Source: Hyphomonas sp.
Lineage (GTDB): Bacteria; Pseudomonadota; Alphaproteobacteria; Caulobacterales; Hyphomonadaceae
Reading direction: 5' to 3'
DNA: 64,000 nucleotides
Assembly (NCBI RefSeq): GCF_013823385.1
Contig: NZ_PNMA01000005.1
Coordinates: forward strand, 110,471-174,470
A program made the translations under genes and the position numbers. Below are positions 1-8,094 of this stretch, piece after piece. Position 1 is the first letter of the stretch. Every line of letters begins with the position of its first letter. The notes below the pieces were generated by a model, which saw nothing but the letters and a program-made list of their open reading frames with translations, did not search any database and was not told the DNA's origin.

Positions 1-987
1 GAGATTGGACAGCGCCGCGAGCGTGACGCCGATGGCCATGGCCGCCACCGTGCCAAAACGCAGGCCGATGAGCCCTGCGGCCACCACCCCGCCCAGCGTG
101 GCGGGAAAGCCGATGGCGGTGCGCATGCCGGCAATCTCGGCGGTGGAAAAGCCAAGGTCTATATAAAGGGGCCCAACCATCGGGACGATCAAGCCATCGG
201 GCAGGAAGAACAGAGCAATCAGCGGCAGGAAGACATAGAGGTTGCGGCCATGATCCTGCCAGAAAACCTTCACGGGACGGACGAGCGCGCCGCCGACAGA
301 CGCAAGGCCCGTCATCGGCTCGAAATGGCGCGGTTTCTGGGGCTCGCGCGCCAGCAGAAGCGCTGACAGGCCTGCGATGCCGCCGAGCGAGGCAAAGGCA
401 TATGCCATCTGCCAGCCGACGATGCCGGAGGCGGCCAACAGCGGCACATTGCCGAGGAAATAGCCCGAACGCAGGCCGAGGATATAGGCCGAGGCCATCA
501 GATCCTGCTCTTCATCCCGCGCGCTTTCGATGCGCCAGGCATCGACCGCAATGTCCTGCGTGGCGGCGGCAAAGGAAGTGAGCATGGCAAAGCCGGCAAA
601 CACCGCGAGCCCGCCGGAGGGCCCGGTGAACGCCATGCCGAGAATGCCGAGGGTGACGAAGATCTGCCCAAGGAGCATCCAGGAGCGGCGATGGCCGAGC
701 CGCTTACCGATGATGGGCAGCCGGATCCAGTCCACAAAGGGCGCCCAGAGGAATTTGGCGGAGACGAAAATTCCGACCCAGCCCATGAAGCCGATGGCGG
801 TGAGCGCGATGCCTTCCTGCCGGAGCCAGTAGCCGAGCGTGACCCCGACCATCACCGGCGGCATGCCCGTGGCAATGCCGAAGACCATCGCGATGGCGAC
901 CTTCGGCTGGCGGAGTGATCCCAGAACTTCGCGCAGGCCGGCCTGTGGCCGTACCGGCTCGTCCTGGCCGGTCACAATGTCGGCCAT
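1..987 (-). CDS. AmpG-like MFS permease (3' end cut by window)
   Basis: The reading frame is open from an ATG at 987 to the window edge, so about 329 residues are visible and the C-terminus is missing. The protein is a major facilitator superfamily inner-membrane carrier with many hydrophobic segments. The stretch TQDIAVDAWRIE (residues 143-154), followed by charged residues, is typical of the AmpG muropeptide permease family. The same signature occurs in the second AmpG-like gene at 43329-45065, so the two are paralogues. AmpG proteins import anhydro-muropeptides for cell-wall recycling, but many alphaproteobacterial members have no tested substrate. Family call is firm; substrate is inferred. 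Confidence 0.85.
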   Translation of the reverse strand, partial: MADIVTGQDEPVRPQAGLREVLGSLRQPKVAIAMVFGIATGMPPVMVGVTLGYWLRQEGIALTAIGFMGWVGIFVSAKFLWAPFVDWIRLPIIGKRLGHRRSWMLLGQIFVTLGILGMAFTGPSGGLAVFAGFAMLTSFAAATQDIAVDAWRIESARDEEQDLMASAYILGLRSGYFLGNVPLLAASGIVGWQMAYAFASLGGIAGLSALLLAREPQKPRHFEPMTGLASVGGALVRPVKVFWQDHGRNLYVFLPLIALFFLPDGLIVPMVGPLYIDLGFSTAEIAGMRTAIGFPATLGGVVAAGLIGLRFGTVAAMAIGVTLAALSNL

Positions 988-1106
988 ACTTCCTCCCGAA
1001 GCGCAGCCGGCCAGCCCCTCGCCTCATGGGCGGGCGAGGTTTTTATGTGCGGTCTTTTGCGCTGGAGAAGAGTGTGTCAGCGGCTTTGAAAGCCTGCAAG
1101 CAGAAA

Positions 1107-1598
1107 TCAGGGCGCCGTGACGAGGCCTTCGAGCAGGCTGGCATCACCTGCCAGATCGCGGATCATGACGCGCGACGGGTCCTGAGGGCCGGGGAAAGTC
1201 AGGCGGCCGCGCGGGGCGACGGTGAAGCCAACCTTGCCGAAGAGGCTGTGGGCACCGATCAGAATCGCAGCCGGCCAGCCAGCTTGCCTGCCGGCCTCGA
1301 GCGCGGCTTCGGTAATCTTCAGGCTGAGGAAGCTGCCGCGATAGGCCGGGTCCACGGCGACCGGGCCATAGAACAGCGCCGGCATGCGCGCGGGCCCGAC
1401 GACCAGTGGCCAGACGCGGCAAACGCCGATCACTTTACCGTTGTCGAGGGCAACACGGTTCACCTCCGGCAGCGAGTGGGAATACTCGCGCAGGCGCTCT
1501 GCCGTCTTGGCAAAGTGGCCAGGGCCGAAGGTGACATCGAAGAGGGCTTCGATCGCCTCGGCATGCTGGCTGGGGGTTTCCGGTACAATCTCGATCAT
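1107..1598 (-). CDS. GNAT family N-acetyltransferase
   Basis: This 163-residue protein has the GNAT fold signature: a beta-strand GPVAVDPAYRGSFLSLKI (residues 78-95) containing the acetyl-CoA pyrophosphate-binding turn, then a later segment around GKVGFTVAPRG. It most resembles YhbS-type stand-alone acetyltransferases that move an acetyl group from acetyl-CoA to an amine; the acceptor is unknown. The frame is open further upstream to 1721, but the ATG at 1598 gives the normal family length, and the extra N-terminus is arginine-rich and unlike GNAT proteins. It lies downstream of the acyltransferase gene on the same strand. Confidence 0.8.
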   Translation of the reverse strand: MIEIVPETPSQHAEAIEALFDVTFGPGHFAKTAERLREYSHSLPEVNRVALDNGKVIGVCRVWPLVVGPARMPALFYGPVAVDPAYRGSFLSLKITEAALEAGRQAGWPAAILIGAHSLFGKVGFTVAPRGRLTFPGPQDPSRVMIRDLAGDASLLEGLVTAP

Positions 1599-1668
1599 GG
1601 CGGCGCGCTCTAGGGCGCATTTGCCCGCCCCGCAAGCGCCTTGGTGTGAACGCCCGCCTGCCTTTGGT

Positions 1669-2574
1669 TTACGCCGGGCGGAAGCGCGCGTCGCGGTTCT
1701 CCAGAAGGGCGTAGGCGACATGTGCCTTCAGCGCTTCGGTCACGGCGACGGGGTCTCCGGCCAGCACCTCCGGCGGAATGGTCTCGCCAAAGGTCATCCG
1801 GAAACGGGCGCCGCGCTTGTTGAGGAGTTCGTTGAAGAGGGTGATGTCGCGCAGCTCGCCCGAGAGCTGAGAGAAAAGGTAGAAAAGATCGGAATTGCGC
1901 GCATCGAGATTGAGCGGGATGACCGGGGCGCCCTGCTTGCGGGCGAGGGCGACCACGGTGGGAAACCACGCCTTCTCGATCATCTGGCTCCCTTCCCTCC
2001 GCGCGAGCCGGCCGGAGGGGAAGATGACGACGCATTTCTCCTCGGCAAAGGCGGCGGCCGCGCGCTTCAGGGTTTCGCGTGTCTTGGCGGGCGAGCGTTT
2101 CTCCGCCACCCATTCGACCGGGATGATGACATCCTCAAAGCGCGGATTGACCCTTATCGCGTCCGCATTGGCGAAAAAGACGATATCCTGGCGCTTCTGT
2201 TTCAGGAGATCCCAGACGGCGATGCCGTCGGCGAGGCCGGTGGGATGATTCGCGGCAATGATGCAGCGGCCCTGCTGCGGCAGGCGGTCGAGGCCATCGG
2301 CGGAAATATTGAACGCCAATTGTTTTGAAAGCCGGTCAAAACTTTCTCTTCCCGTCAGCTGAACGAGCTCATCGGCCATCCGGCGGGCCTTTCCGTAACC
2401 CAGGATAGAATAAAGCAGCGGCCGGGCCACCGGCCAGGCCGGGCTGGCGCGCAGGCGGGGGCAGCGTTCCTGGATCAGCACATCGACGATATGCGTGTCA
2501 TTGCGCCCTGCTTCGGGCAGAAATGCCGATTGTGCAGCAGGCGCAACAGGATGGGGGACCGGTTCGTCCGTCAT
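1669..2574 (-). CDS. Lysophospholipid-type acyltransferase (PlsC/hemolysin-like)
   Basis: The 301-residue product carries the acyltransferase motif NHPTGLADG (about residues 109-117), where the His and Asp are the expected catalytic pair, and the second block FPSGR (about 185-189). Members of this branch acylate glycerophospholipids or ornithine lipids at the inner membrane. The spacing NH-x5-D matches the 'putative hemolysin' acyltransferases rather than classical PlsC (H-x4-D). The ATG at 2574 has a GGAAGGAAA ribosome site just upstream; an in-frame ATG at 2619 would add 15 residues and lacks one. The lipid substrate cannot be named from sequence. Confidence 0.8.
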   Translation of the reverse strand: MTDEPVPHPVAPAAQSAFLPEAGRNDTHIVDVLIQERCPRLRASPAWPVARPLLYSILGYGKARRMADELVQLTGRESFDRLSKQLAFNISADGLDRLPQQGRCIIAANHPTGLADGIAVWDLLKQKRQDIVFFANADAIRVNPRFEDVIIPVEWVAEKRSPAKTRETLKRAAAAFAEEKCVVIFPSGRLARREGSQMIEKAWFPTVVALARKQGAPVIPLNLDARNSDLFYLFSQLSGELRDITLFNELLNKRGARFRMTFGETIPPEVLAGDPVAVTEALKAHVAYALLENRDARFRPA

Positions 2575-2816
2575 AGAGCGTGAGTTTCCTTCCACCCCAA
2601 ATAGGTGTGCGGGAAGCATAGAGCCGCCCGGCGAAATCGGAAAGATGGAGGTTTTTCGCGGTCGCCAGCCCTGAAATCCATCGGAATTTCAATACTTCGG
2701 AAAGTTTCGCTTTACCAAGACGCAAGACGAGCGTGGCATTGTGAACATCAGACGGGCAGCGGCTTAACACCTCTTACCCCGCTGCCATTCAAAAACATCC
2801 AATGGGGTTGAGTTTC

Positions 2817-3257
2817 ATGAAGGTGCTTTGGATCGAAGATCACGAGCCGGTGCGTACGATGCTGGCGCATGCAGCCGACAAGGCCGCGCGCGCGCGTATT
2901 CCGGTGGATCTTGTCATGGCGGAAGGCCTGCTGGCCGCTGAGCGCCGCCTGCGCCTTGAGCGCTTTGATCTCGTGATCGTCGATCTGCAGCTGCCGGAAA
3001 CCGGCGATGATGTGGATATGGCGGTCGCCCGCGTGGCCAATATGGGCAAGCACCGGATCGCGGTTGCCTCTTCCCGGCCGGAGCGCGACGAGGTGGTGTC
3101 TTCGGCAGCCCGCTGCGGCGCCAACATCCACCCGCAGGCGGTCTTCAAGGCGGGCCTCAACTTCAACCGCTTCATCCAGCGCCCTGAATCCTTCGAGGAT
3201 TTCCTGCTGGAACTGATGCCGGCGGCCGGCGCGCGCAGCACCGTTCGCGCCGCCTGA
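2817..3257 (+). CDS. Single-domain response-regulator receiver protein
   Basis: The 146-residue protein is almost entirely a CheY-like receiver domain. It shows the acidic pair E7-D8 (WIEDHE), the likely phospho-acceptor D56 in DLVIVDLQLP, a Ser pair near residue 85 in place of the usual Thr/Ser switch, and a candidate conserved Lys at 111. There is no output domain, so it probably passes a signal by phosphotransfer or protein contact. The ATG at 2817 begins directly with the first beta-strand; an ATG at 2802 is possible but would add five residues. A strong terminator follows. No cognate kinase is adjacent. Confidence 0.75.
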   Translation: MKVLWIEDHEPVRTMLAHAADKAARARIPVDLVMAEGLLAAERRLRLERFDLVIVDLQLPETGDDVDMAVARVANMGKHRIAVASSRPERDEVVSSAARCGANIHPQAVFKAGLNFNRFIQRPESFEDFLLELMPAAGARSTVRAA

Positions 3258-3298
3258 CGCGGCTGGGCGCTTGCCGCCCCATGGCCAGACTTGCTAAG

Positions 3299-3326
3299 CC
3301 GCCCGAAGGCCCTTCGGGCGGTTTTT
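3299..3326 (+). terminator. Rho-independent terminator after the receiver gene
   Basis: A perfect 11-bp GC-rich inverted repeat (CCGCCCGAAGG and its complement) with almost no loop is followed by five T residues. It closes the receiver-protein transcript and lies upstream of the chosen rhomboid start at 3354, which argues against a longer rhomboid reading frame beginning at 3291. Confidence 0.85.
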
Positions 3327-3353
3327 ACATCTGTTGGGAAAGACAAGCGGCGC

Positions 3354-3968
3354 ATGGCAGACATCTTTTCCTACCCGGCCACACTGTCACTGATCGTGCT
3401 CAACGTGTTTGCCAGCCTGATTGCGCTGCGCAGCCCGGCCTTCAACGCGCAGAACATCCTGTGGGTCGGCCCGATGCGCGACCAGGGGGAATGGCACCGG
3501 CTGATCAGCTCGGGTTTCCTGCATGTGAACGGGTTTCACCTCTTCATCAACATGTACGGCCTCTACATGTTCGGCCCGGTGATCGAGCATGTGCTGGGGG
3601 GCGTGAACTTCCTGATCATCTATCTGGCCGCGCTGATCGGCGGCAGCGTCTGGGCCTATCTGTGGAACCGGTCCAATCCGGAATACCGCGCGGCGGGCGC
3701 TTCGGGCGCGCTATCGGGTATCATCCTGGCCTTCTGCATGATCGCGCCCTTCTCCACCCTCTTGTTTCTGTTCATCATTCCGATGTGGGGCATCGTGTTT
3801 GGCGTGGCCTTCGTGGTGCTGAGCTATATCTTCTCGCAGCGGGCCGACCGGATCATTGGCCATGAGGCGCATCTGGGTGGGGCGGTGGTGGGCATCGTGA
3901 CAACCCTGCTGGTGGCGCCGGAAGTGTGGACGCGCTTCATGGCGCAGGTCGCCCAGAAGTTCGGCTGA
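3354..3968 (+). CDS. Rhomboid family intramembrane serine protease
   Basis: The 204-residue membrane protein shows the rhomboid hallmarks: the WR-type loop region with FLHVNGFHLFINM (His57, His62, Asn66), the GASGALSG motif with the nucleophile Ser117, and the partner His173 in HLGG. Rhomboids cleave transmembrane segments of substrate proteins within the membrane. About six hydrophobic helices are visible, the bacterial core size. The ATG at 3354 follows a purine-rich leader (GGGAAAGAC) and sits after a terminator. It is followed 13 bp later by zapE, so the two may be co-transcribed. The substrate is unknown. Confidence 0.9.
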   Translation: MADIFSYPATLSLIVLNVFASLIALRSPAFNAQNILWVGPMRDQGEWHRLISSGFLHVNGFHLFINMYGLYMFGPVIEHVLGGVNFLIIYLAALIGGSVWAYLWNRSNPEYRAAGASGALSGIILAFCMIAPFSTLLFLFIIPMWGIVFGVAFVVLSYIFSQRADRIIGHEAHLGGAVVGIVTTLLVAPEVWTRFMAQVAQKFG

Positions 3969-3981
3969 AGGCGGCAGGGCA

Positions 3982-5109
3982 ATGGGCGGTGTGCGCGCGA
4001 AGTATGAGGCGAAGGTGGCGAGCGGCGCGCTGTCGGTAGACCCCGCGCAGGCCGAGGCCGCCAATATCCTGGACGAGTTGGCAGCGCGCCTGGCCAATCC
4101 GCCAAAATCCGGCCTGTTTTCAAAGCCTCAGCCGATCCGCGGGGTGTATCTCTGGGGCGGCGTGGGCCGGGGCAAATCCATGCTGATGGACCTGTTCTTC
4201 GGCGAGGCCGTGACCCGGCCCAAGCGCCGGGTGCATTTCCATGAGTTCATGGCGCAGGTGCATGAGCGCCTCGGCATCTGGCGCAAGATGACGGACGCGG
4301 AGAAGAAGCGTTCGCCCTGGCGGGTGAAATCGGCCGGGGATGACCCGATCCCGCCGGTGGCCAAGCAGATTGCGGCAGAGGCGAAGCTGCTGTGCTTTGA
4401 CGAGTTTCAGGTGACGCAGATTGCCGATGCGATGATCCTGGGGCGGCTGTTCGATCAGCTGTTCCAGAGGAATGTGACGGTGGTGGCGACGTCCAACCGC
4501 CACCCGGACGAGCTTTACAAGGATGGCATCAACCGACAGCTTTTCCTTCCTTTTATCAAGGAGTTGAAGGAGCGCTGCGCGGTGCTGGAGCTGGTATCGG
4601 CGCGCGATTACCGGCTGGACCGGCTGGTGGAGGCGCCCGTCTGGTATGCTCCGCTGAACGCCGCCAGCGCCGCCGCGCTGGACAAGGCCTGGGACCGGCT
4701 GACGCTGGGGGCCGAGCCGCAGCATTGCGTGCTGACGGTGAAGGGCCGCAAGCTGGAGGTGAGCCGCGAGGCCGCCGGGGTGGCGCGGTTTACCTTCGAG
4801 GAGCTGTGCGCGCGGCCGCTGGGCCCGATCGACTACCTTGCAATTGCTGGGACTTTTCACACGGTGATTCTGGAGGGCATCCCCCTGCTCTCTCCGGACA
4901 AGCGGAATGAGGCGATGCGCTTCATCAGCCTGATCGACGCCCTCTACGAGGCGAAGGTGAAGCTGGTGGCGAGCGCGGAGGCAGAGCCGGGCGCGCTTTA
5001 CCCCGAAGGGGACGGAGCGTTTGAATTCGAGCGGACGGCGAGCCGGCTTTTTGAGATGAGATCGAAAGATTATTTAAGCCTCGAACGCCAGGATGTTGAT
5101 CTGAGCTGA
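3982..5109 (+). CDS. zapE: ZapE/AFG1-family AAA ATPase
   Basis: The 375-residue protein has the Walker A motif GGVGRGKS (59-66) and the Walker B/DEAF-like segment LCFDEFQV (about 137-144) with the AFG1/ZapE pattern of a small ATPase core and a long C-terminal helical part. In E. coli ZapE associates with the division ring and needs ATP; in mitochondria AFG1/LACE1 helps degrade respiratory subunits. Length and motif order match the family. It follows the rhomboid gene closely, a pairing that may reflect membrane-protein quality control, which is inference only. Confidence 0.9.
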   Translation: MGGVRAKYEAKVASGALSVDPAQAEAANILDELAARLANPPKSGLFSKPQPIRGVYLWGGVGRGKSMLMDLFFGEAVTRPKRRVHFHEFMAQVHERLGIWRKMTDAEKKRSPWRVKSAGDDPIPPVAKQIAAEAKLLCFDEFQVTQIADAMILGRLFDQLFQRNVTVVATSNRHPDELYKDGINRQLFLPFIKELKERCAVLELVSARDYRLDRLVEAPVWYAPLNAASAAALDKAWDRLTLGAEPQHCVLTVKGRKLEVSREAAGVARFTFEELCARPLGPIDYLAIAGTFHTVILEGIPLLSPDKRNEAMRFISLIDALYEAKVKLVASAEAEPGALYPEGDGAFEFERTASRLFEMRSKDYLSLERQDVDLS

Positions 5110-5519
5110 ATGCTTTGAAAAACAAGGACATTTTTGGGACTTTCCGGGACCGGGGCGGGACAGGCCGTGACACCGGATGGACAAATCCGGACAGTTTTGG
5201 ACAAATCCGGACACTTCCGGCACGGTGATGGCCACAACTTGCACTGCGCGGACGGTTTCTTACATTCCCTTCAGGACCGGCCCCAAAGTGCCCGGCCCGG
5301 AGCAGACAACACGAAGGTGTGAACCCGGCGGGAAACCCTTGGCCGGCCCTCTTCCACATGCCTGCCGCAATTCCTATTTATGCATCTGCGCGATGAATGA
5401 ATTGCGCGCGCCTGGAGGCGACGCCGCCGCTGAGCGGGGCTAAGGTTTCAGGTGAGCCCCAAGGATGGGAACAGGCCGCCGCTCAAGGACGGGGCCGGTT
5501 CCGAGAAGGAGGAATGAAC
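5110..5519 (+). promoter_or_regulatory. Long rpoH leader with repeated TCCGGA motifs
   Basis: This 410-bp stretch holds no convincing gene. Its clear feature is a tandem direct repeat: a 15-bp unit GGACAAATCCGGACA occurs at 5179-5193 and again at 5199-5213, exactly 20 bp apart, followed by a degenerate third copy (GGACACTTCCGG, 5209-5220). Each copy contains the palindrome TCCGGA. A related GGACTTTCCGG occurs at 5137. Two helical turns of spacing suggests a protein-binding array controlling rpoH. The remainder presumably contains the promoter and a structured 5' leader; no heat-shock promoter could be assigned with confidence. Confidence 0.5.
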
Positions 5520-6416
5520 ATGGCGAATGCGAACGCAAAAAGCTCCGTTGCCCTCAGCCCCGAACAGGGCATGAGCCGGTATCTGAGCGAAATCCGCAAA
5601 TTCCCGATGCTCGAGAAGAATGAGGAATTCATGCTGGCGCGCCGGTGGCGCGACCATGAAGACACCGAAGCGGCCGAGAAGATGGTGACCTCCCACCTGC
5701 GCCTGGTGGCGAAGATTGCCATGGGCTATCGCGGCTATGGCCTGCCGATGGCCGAGGTGATTTCCGAAGGGAACGTCGGCCTGATGCAGGCGGTGAAGAA
5801 ATTCGATCCCGACAAGGGCTTCCGCCTCGCCACCTATGCGATGTGGTGGATCCGCGCGGCCATTCAGGAATACATCCTGCGCAGCTGGAGCCTGGTGAAA
5901 CTCGGCACCACGGCCGCGCAGAAGAAGCTGTTCTTCAACCTGCGCCGCCTGAAGGGCGAGATGCAGGCGCTGGAAGAAGGCGACCTGAAGCCCGAACAGG
6001 CCCGGCTGATCGCCGAGAAGCTGAACGTCACCGAAGACGAAGTGTATTCGATGAACGGGCGGATGAGCGGCTCTGACGCCTCGCTGAACGTGCCGATGGG
6101 CGCGGACGGCGACATGGAATGGCAGGACTGGCTCGCCGATGACGAGCCGGGCACGGCTGAAACCTTCGCCAACCGCCAGGAACTCGACGCGCGGATGGAC
6201 CTGCTGACGCAGGCGATGGAAGACCTTTCCGAGCGCGAGCGCCACATCCTGACCGAGCGGCGCCTGATCGACGAGCCCAAGACGCTGGAAGAGCTGTCGG
6301 AGCAGTACAATGTCAGCCGCGAGCGCATCCGGCAGATTGAAGTGCGCGCCTTCGAGAAGCTGCAGAAGGCGATGAAGCGGATGGCCAAGGAACAGGGCCT
6401 GCCTGTGGGGGCGTGA
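5520..6416 (+). CDS. rpoH: Heat-shock RNA polymerase sigma factor (sigma-32)
   Basis: The 298-residue protein is a group 3-like sigma-70 factor. It contains region 2 with MWWIRAAIQEYILRSW (promoter -10 melting and recognition, about 108-123), the RpoH-specific box QKKLFFNLRR (134-143), and a C-terminal region 4 helix-turn-helix TLEELSEQYNVSRERIRQIE that reads the -35 element. RpoH directs transcription of chaperones and proteases during heat stress. The start at 5520 has an ideal AAGGAGG site seven bases upstream; an ATG at 5514 lies too close to it. Alphaproteobacteria often hold more than one RpoH, so this may be one of two copies. Confidence 0.95.
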   Translation: MANANAKSSVALSPEQGMSRYLSEIRKFPMLEKNEEFMLARRWRDHEDTEAAEKMVTSHLRLVAKIAMGYRGYGLPMAEVISEGNVGLMQAVKKFDPDKGFRLATYAMWWIRAAIQEYILRSWSLVKLGTTAAQKKLFFNLRRLKGEMQALEEGDLKPEQARLIAEKLNVTEDEVYSMNGRMSGSDASLNVPMGADGDMEWQDWLADDEPGTAETFANRQELDARMDLLTQAMEDLSERERHILTERRLIDEPKTLEELSEQYNVSRERIRQIEVRAFEKLQKAMKRMAKEQGLPVGA

Positions 6417-6445
6417 CCGGCGCTTTCCTTTTTGGAGATTGTCTG

Positions 6446-6477
6446 AAGCCGCGCCTCCTCAAAAGGGGCGCGGCTTT
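6446..6477 (+). terminator. Terminator downstream of rpoH
   Basis: A 10-bp perfect stem (AAGCCGCGCC paired with GGCGCGGCTT) encloses a short loop and ends in a T-rich tail, 30 bp after the rpoH stop codon. It separates rpoH from the toxin-antitoxin operon. Confidence 0.75.
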
Positions 6478-6515
6478 CCAATTGGGTTGAACTTTCCCTT
6501 GAAGTGACATATATG

Positions 6516-6529
6516 TCATGCACATGCTT
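6516..6529. promoter_or_regulatory. Palindromic operator of the toxin-antitoxin operon
   Basis: A perfect 14-bp palindrome, TGACATATATGTCA, lies 54 bp before the toxin start codon. Type II toxin-antitoxin operons are normally repressed by the antitoxin (or complex) binding such a palindrome, and the antitoxin here has a DNA-binding fold. The AT-rich core stands out in GC-rich surroundings. Function is inferred from position and symmetry. Confidence 0.6.
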
Positions 6530-6583
6530 AGGAGATTAGGGGCATAGCCCCGCCGCGTTCACGATGGTTATGCGGGGTCTCTG

Positions 6584-6901
6584 ATGCGGACAGAACATTA
6601 TGTGGATGAAGACGGCGAAGACCAGTTCGGCAAATCAGTTGATGCGCTTTCATCCCGTGCAAGACGGCGCGTATTGGCTGCCATCGAGCGGATGGAGGAC
6701 GGCAATTTCGGCGACTGGAAATCACTGGGCGGCCAGTTGCGGGAGCACCGGATACACGCTGAAGGCGGGCTGAGAGTTTATTACGCCATCCAGAATGACG
6801 AAATTATCCTTCTGCTGATTTCGGGCATGAAACGTTCGCAGGACAGAGACATCAGGATCGCGAGAGAAAGGCTGTCGGATCATGAAAACAGACAAAAATA
6901 G
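6584..6901 (+). CDS. RelE/HigB-type toxin
   Basis: The 105-residue basic protein resembles the RelE/ParE superfamily 'addiction module killer' branch: a C-terminal strand-rich block LREHRIHAEGGLRVYYAIQ followed by an ILLLISGMKRSQDRDI segment, where this family usually has the pattern of hydrophobic strand then K-x-x-Q-x-x-DI. Most such toxins are ribosome-dependent mRNA interferases. The gene precedes its antitoxin (toxin-first order, typical of higBA) and overlaps it by 20 bp, giving translational coupling. The exact toxic activity cannot be read from the sequence. Confidence 0.75.
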   Translation: MRTEHYVDEDGEDQFGKSVDALSSRARRRVLAAIERMEDGNFGDWKSLGGQLREHRIHAEGGLRVYYAIQNDEIILLLISGMKRSQDRDIRIARERLSDHENRQK

Positions 6902-7223
6902 AATTGCCCCTTCCCGCGCTCATCTGGACTATCTGCGCGAGCTCTATGCCAATGATGAGGAAGCAATCGGCATGCTTGCCTATGCCCTGGAACAGATCGC
7001 GGCCGGGCAGGACGAAGAAGGCAAATATGCCCTTCGCAGCCTCATCAAGGGTCGACTCGGATTTGAAGAACTCTCGCGCCGCACGGAAATCCCGGCGCGC
7101 AGCCTCAACCGTATGCTCTCAAGCGAGGGCAACCCTTCGCTCTCGAACCTCTCCCTGATCATCCGGCAGTTGCACGCCGAGCTGGGCGTTGAACCCAACT
7201 GGACCCTCACCGCGGCAGCCTGA
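6882..7223 (+). CDS. HTH antitoxin of the RelE/HigB-type pair
   Basis: This 113-residue protein begins inside the toxin gene (20-bp overlap) and ends with a helix-turn-helix region: LGFEELSRRTEIPARSLNRM, then the recognition portion up to about residue 100. It fits the HigA-like antitoxins that bind the toxin and repress the operon, most likely at the palindrome at 6516-6529. Homology to one named family member is not strong enough for a gene symbol. Confidence 0.7.
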   Translation: MKTDKNRIAPSRAHLDYLRELYANDEEAIGMLAYALEQIAAGQDEEGKYALRSLIKGRLGFEELSRRTEIPARSLNRMLSSEGNPSLSNLSLIIRQLHAELGVEPNWTLTAAA

Positions 7224-7289
7224 CGGGCTTCCCCCCGGAACCTCTCTCCCTGCTCCGGCGTTGATCGGGAAAGGGAAAGAGGTTTCACA

Positions 7290-7622
7290 ATGTCATTCAA
7301 GCTTGTCATTCCGTTTCTGGCCGCCGCGCTTGGCGCGGGAAGTTTTGCGTTTGCCGACCCGCCCCACCGGCACGGCCATGACCTTCCCCCCGGCCTTGCC
7401 AAGCAGGGGAAGATACCGCCCGGCCATGCCAAGAAGATGTGGCGCAAGGGCGAGTATCTGCCCGTGCATTACCGCGAAGTGTATGTGCGCGATTACCGCT
7501 ATTACGACCTGCGAGAGCCGCCGCGCGGCTACCGCTGGGTGCATGTGGATCAGGACGCCTATCTCGTGGAGATTGCCAGCGGCCTGATTGCCGAAGCGCT
7601 GGTCAACGCGCTGTCCAACTGA
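7290..7622 (+). CDS. RcnB-like periplasmic protein
   Basis: The 110-residue precursor starts with a cleavable signal peptide (hydrophobic residues 4-20, AFA cleavage region) and then a His-rich PPHRHGHDLPPGLAKQGK segment. The C-terminal half has the RcnB signature: aromatic-rich Y-R-x-Y-D-L-R-x-PPRGYRWV then DAYLVEI. RcnB proteins are small periplasmic factors that affect nickel and cobalt homeostasis in E. coli, but many alphaproteobacterial homologues have no tested role. It is followed 91 bp later by a second RcnB-like gene. No RcnA exporter is nearby. Confidence 0.75.
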   Translation: MSFKLVIPFLAAALGAGSFAFADPPHRHGHDLPPGLAKQGKIPPGHAKKMWRKGEYLPVHYREVYVRDYRYYDLREPPRGYRWVHVDQDAYLVEIASGLIAEALVNALSN

Positions 7623-7713
7623 GGCGGACGCCCCCAATCCTGGCGGGCGCGCCCCGCCGGGAACCGGAGACGGGACAAGCGCGTTGCCTCTTTCAGAAGA
7701 GGAGCTCAAGACC

Positions 7714-8079
7714 ATGTTTGTCCGCCCCATGATCATTCTGCTGGCTGGCGCCGTGGGCGGAACGCCTGCCATGATGGCCGAGCCGCCCGCGGCAGGCGAC
7801 GCCGGCGCGCCGGAAGAATTGGCCAGCGCGCTTCCCGGCGGCGACGATTTCGACCAGGGCGACCCGCCGCTGATCAGCCGCGACCGCAGCCTGATGTGGG
7901 GCAAGGGACAGCGCCTGCCGCCTCAATTCCGCCAGGCCGAATTCAGGGACTGGAAATCCTACCATCTCACGCCGCCGCCCGAAGGCTATCGCTGGGTGCG
8001 CGTGGATCGCGGGGCTTACCGCGTGGATATGCGCGATGGCTATATTGCCGAAGCGGTGTTTGGCCTGCCCGGCGGCTGA
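7714..8079 (+). CDS. Second RcnB-like periplasmic protein
   Basis: The 121-residue product repeats the layout of the preceding gene: an N-terminal hydrophobic export segment (MIILLAGAVGG), a variable linker, then a C-terminal block with WKSYHLTPPPEGYRWVRVD and GAYRVDMRDGYIAEAVFG, parallel to PPRGYRWVHVDQDAYLVEI in its neighbour. The ATG at 7714 was chosen because it opens a signal sequence and follows an AGAGGAG-like site; the frame stays open upstream. A tandem duplication of a small envelope protein is the simplest reading. Confidence 0.65.
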   Translation: MFVRPMIILLAGAVGGTPAMMAEPPAAGDAGAPEELASALPGGDDFDQGDPPLISRDRSLMWGKGQRLPPQFRQAEFRDWKSYHLTPPPEGYRWVRVDRGAYRVDMRDGYIAEAVFGLPGG

Positions 8080-8094
8080 AGTGGCGGGGCGGCG

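Noticed and set aside
2764..2780. TTAACACCTCTTACC before the receiver gene as a CtrA site
   Set aside because: Second half-site TTAC is a poor match and no supporting dyad is present.
5397..5519. rpoH start 41 codons upstream at 5397
   Set aside because: The ideal ribosome site lies before 5520, and the extra N-terminal residues do not resemble any sigma factor.
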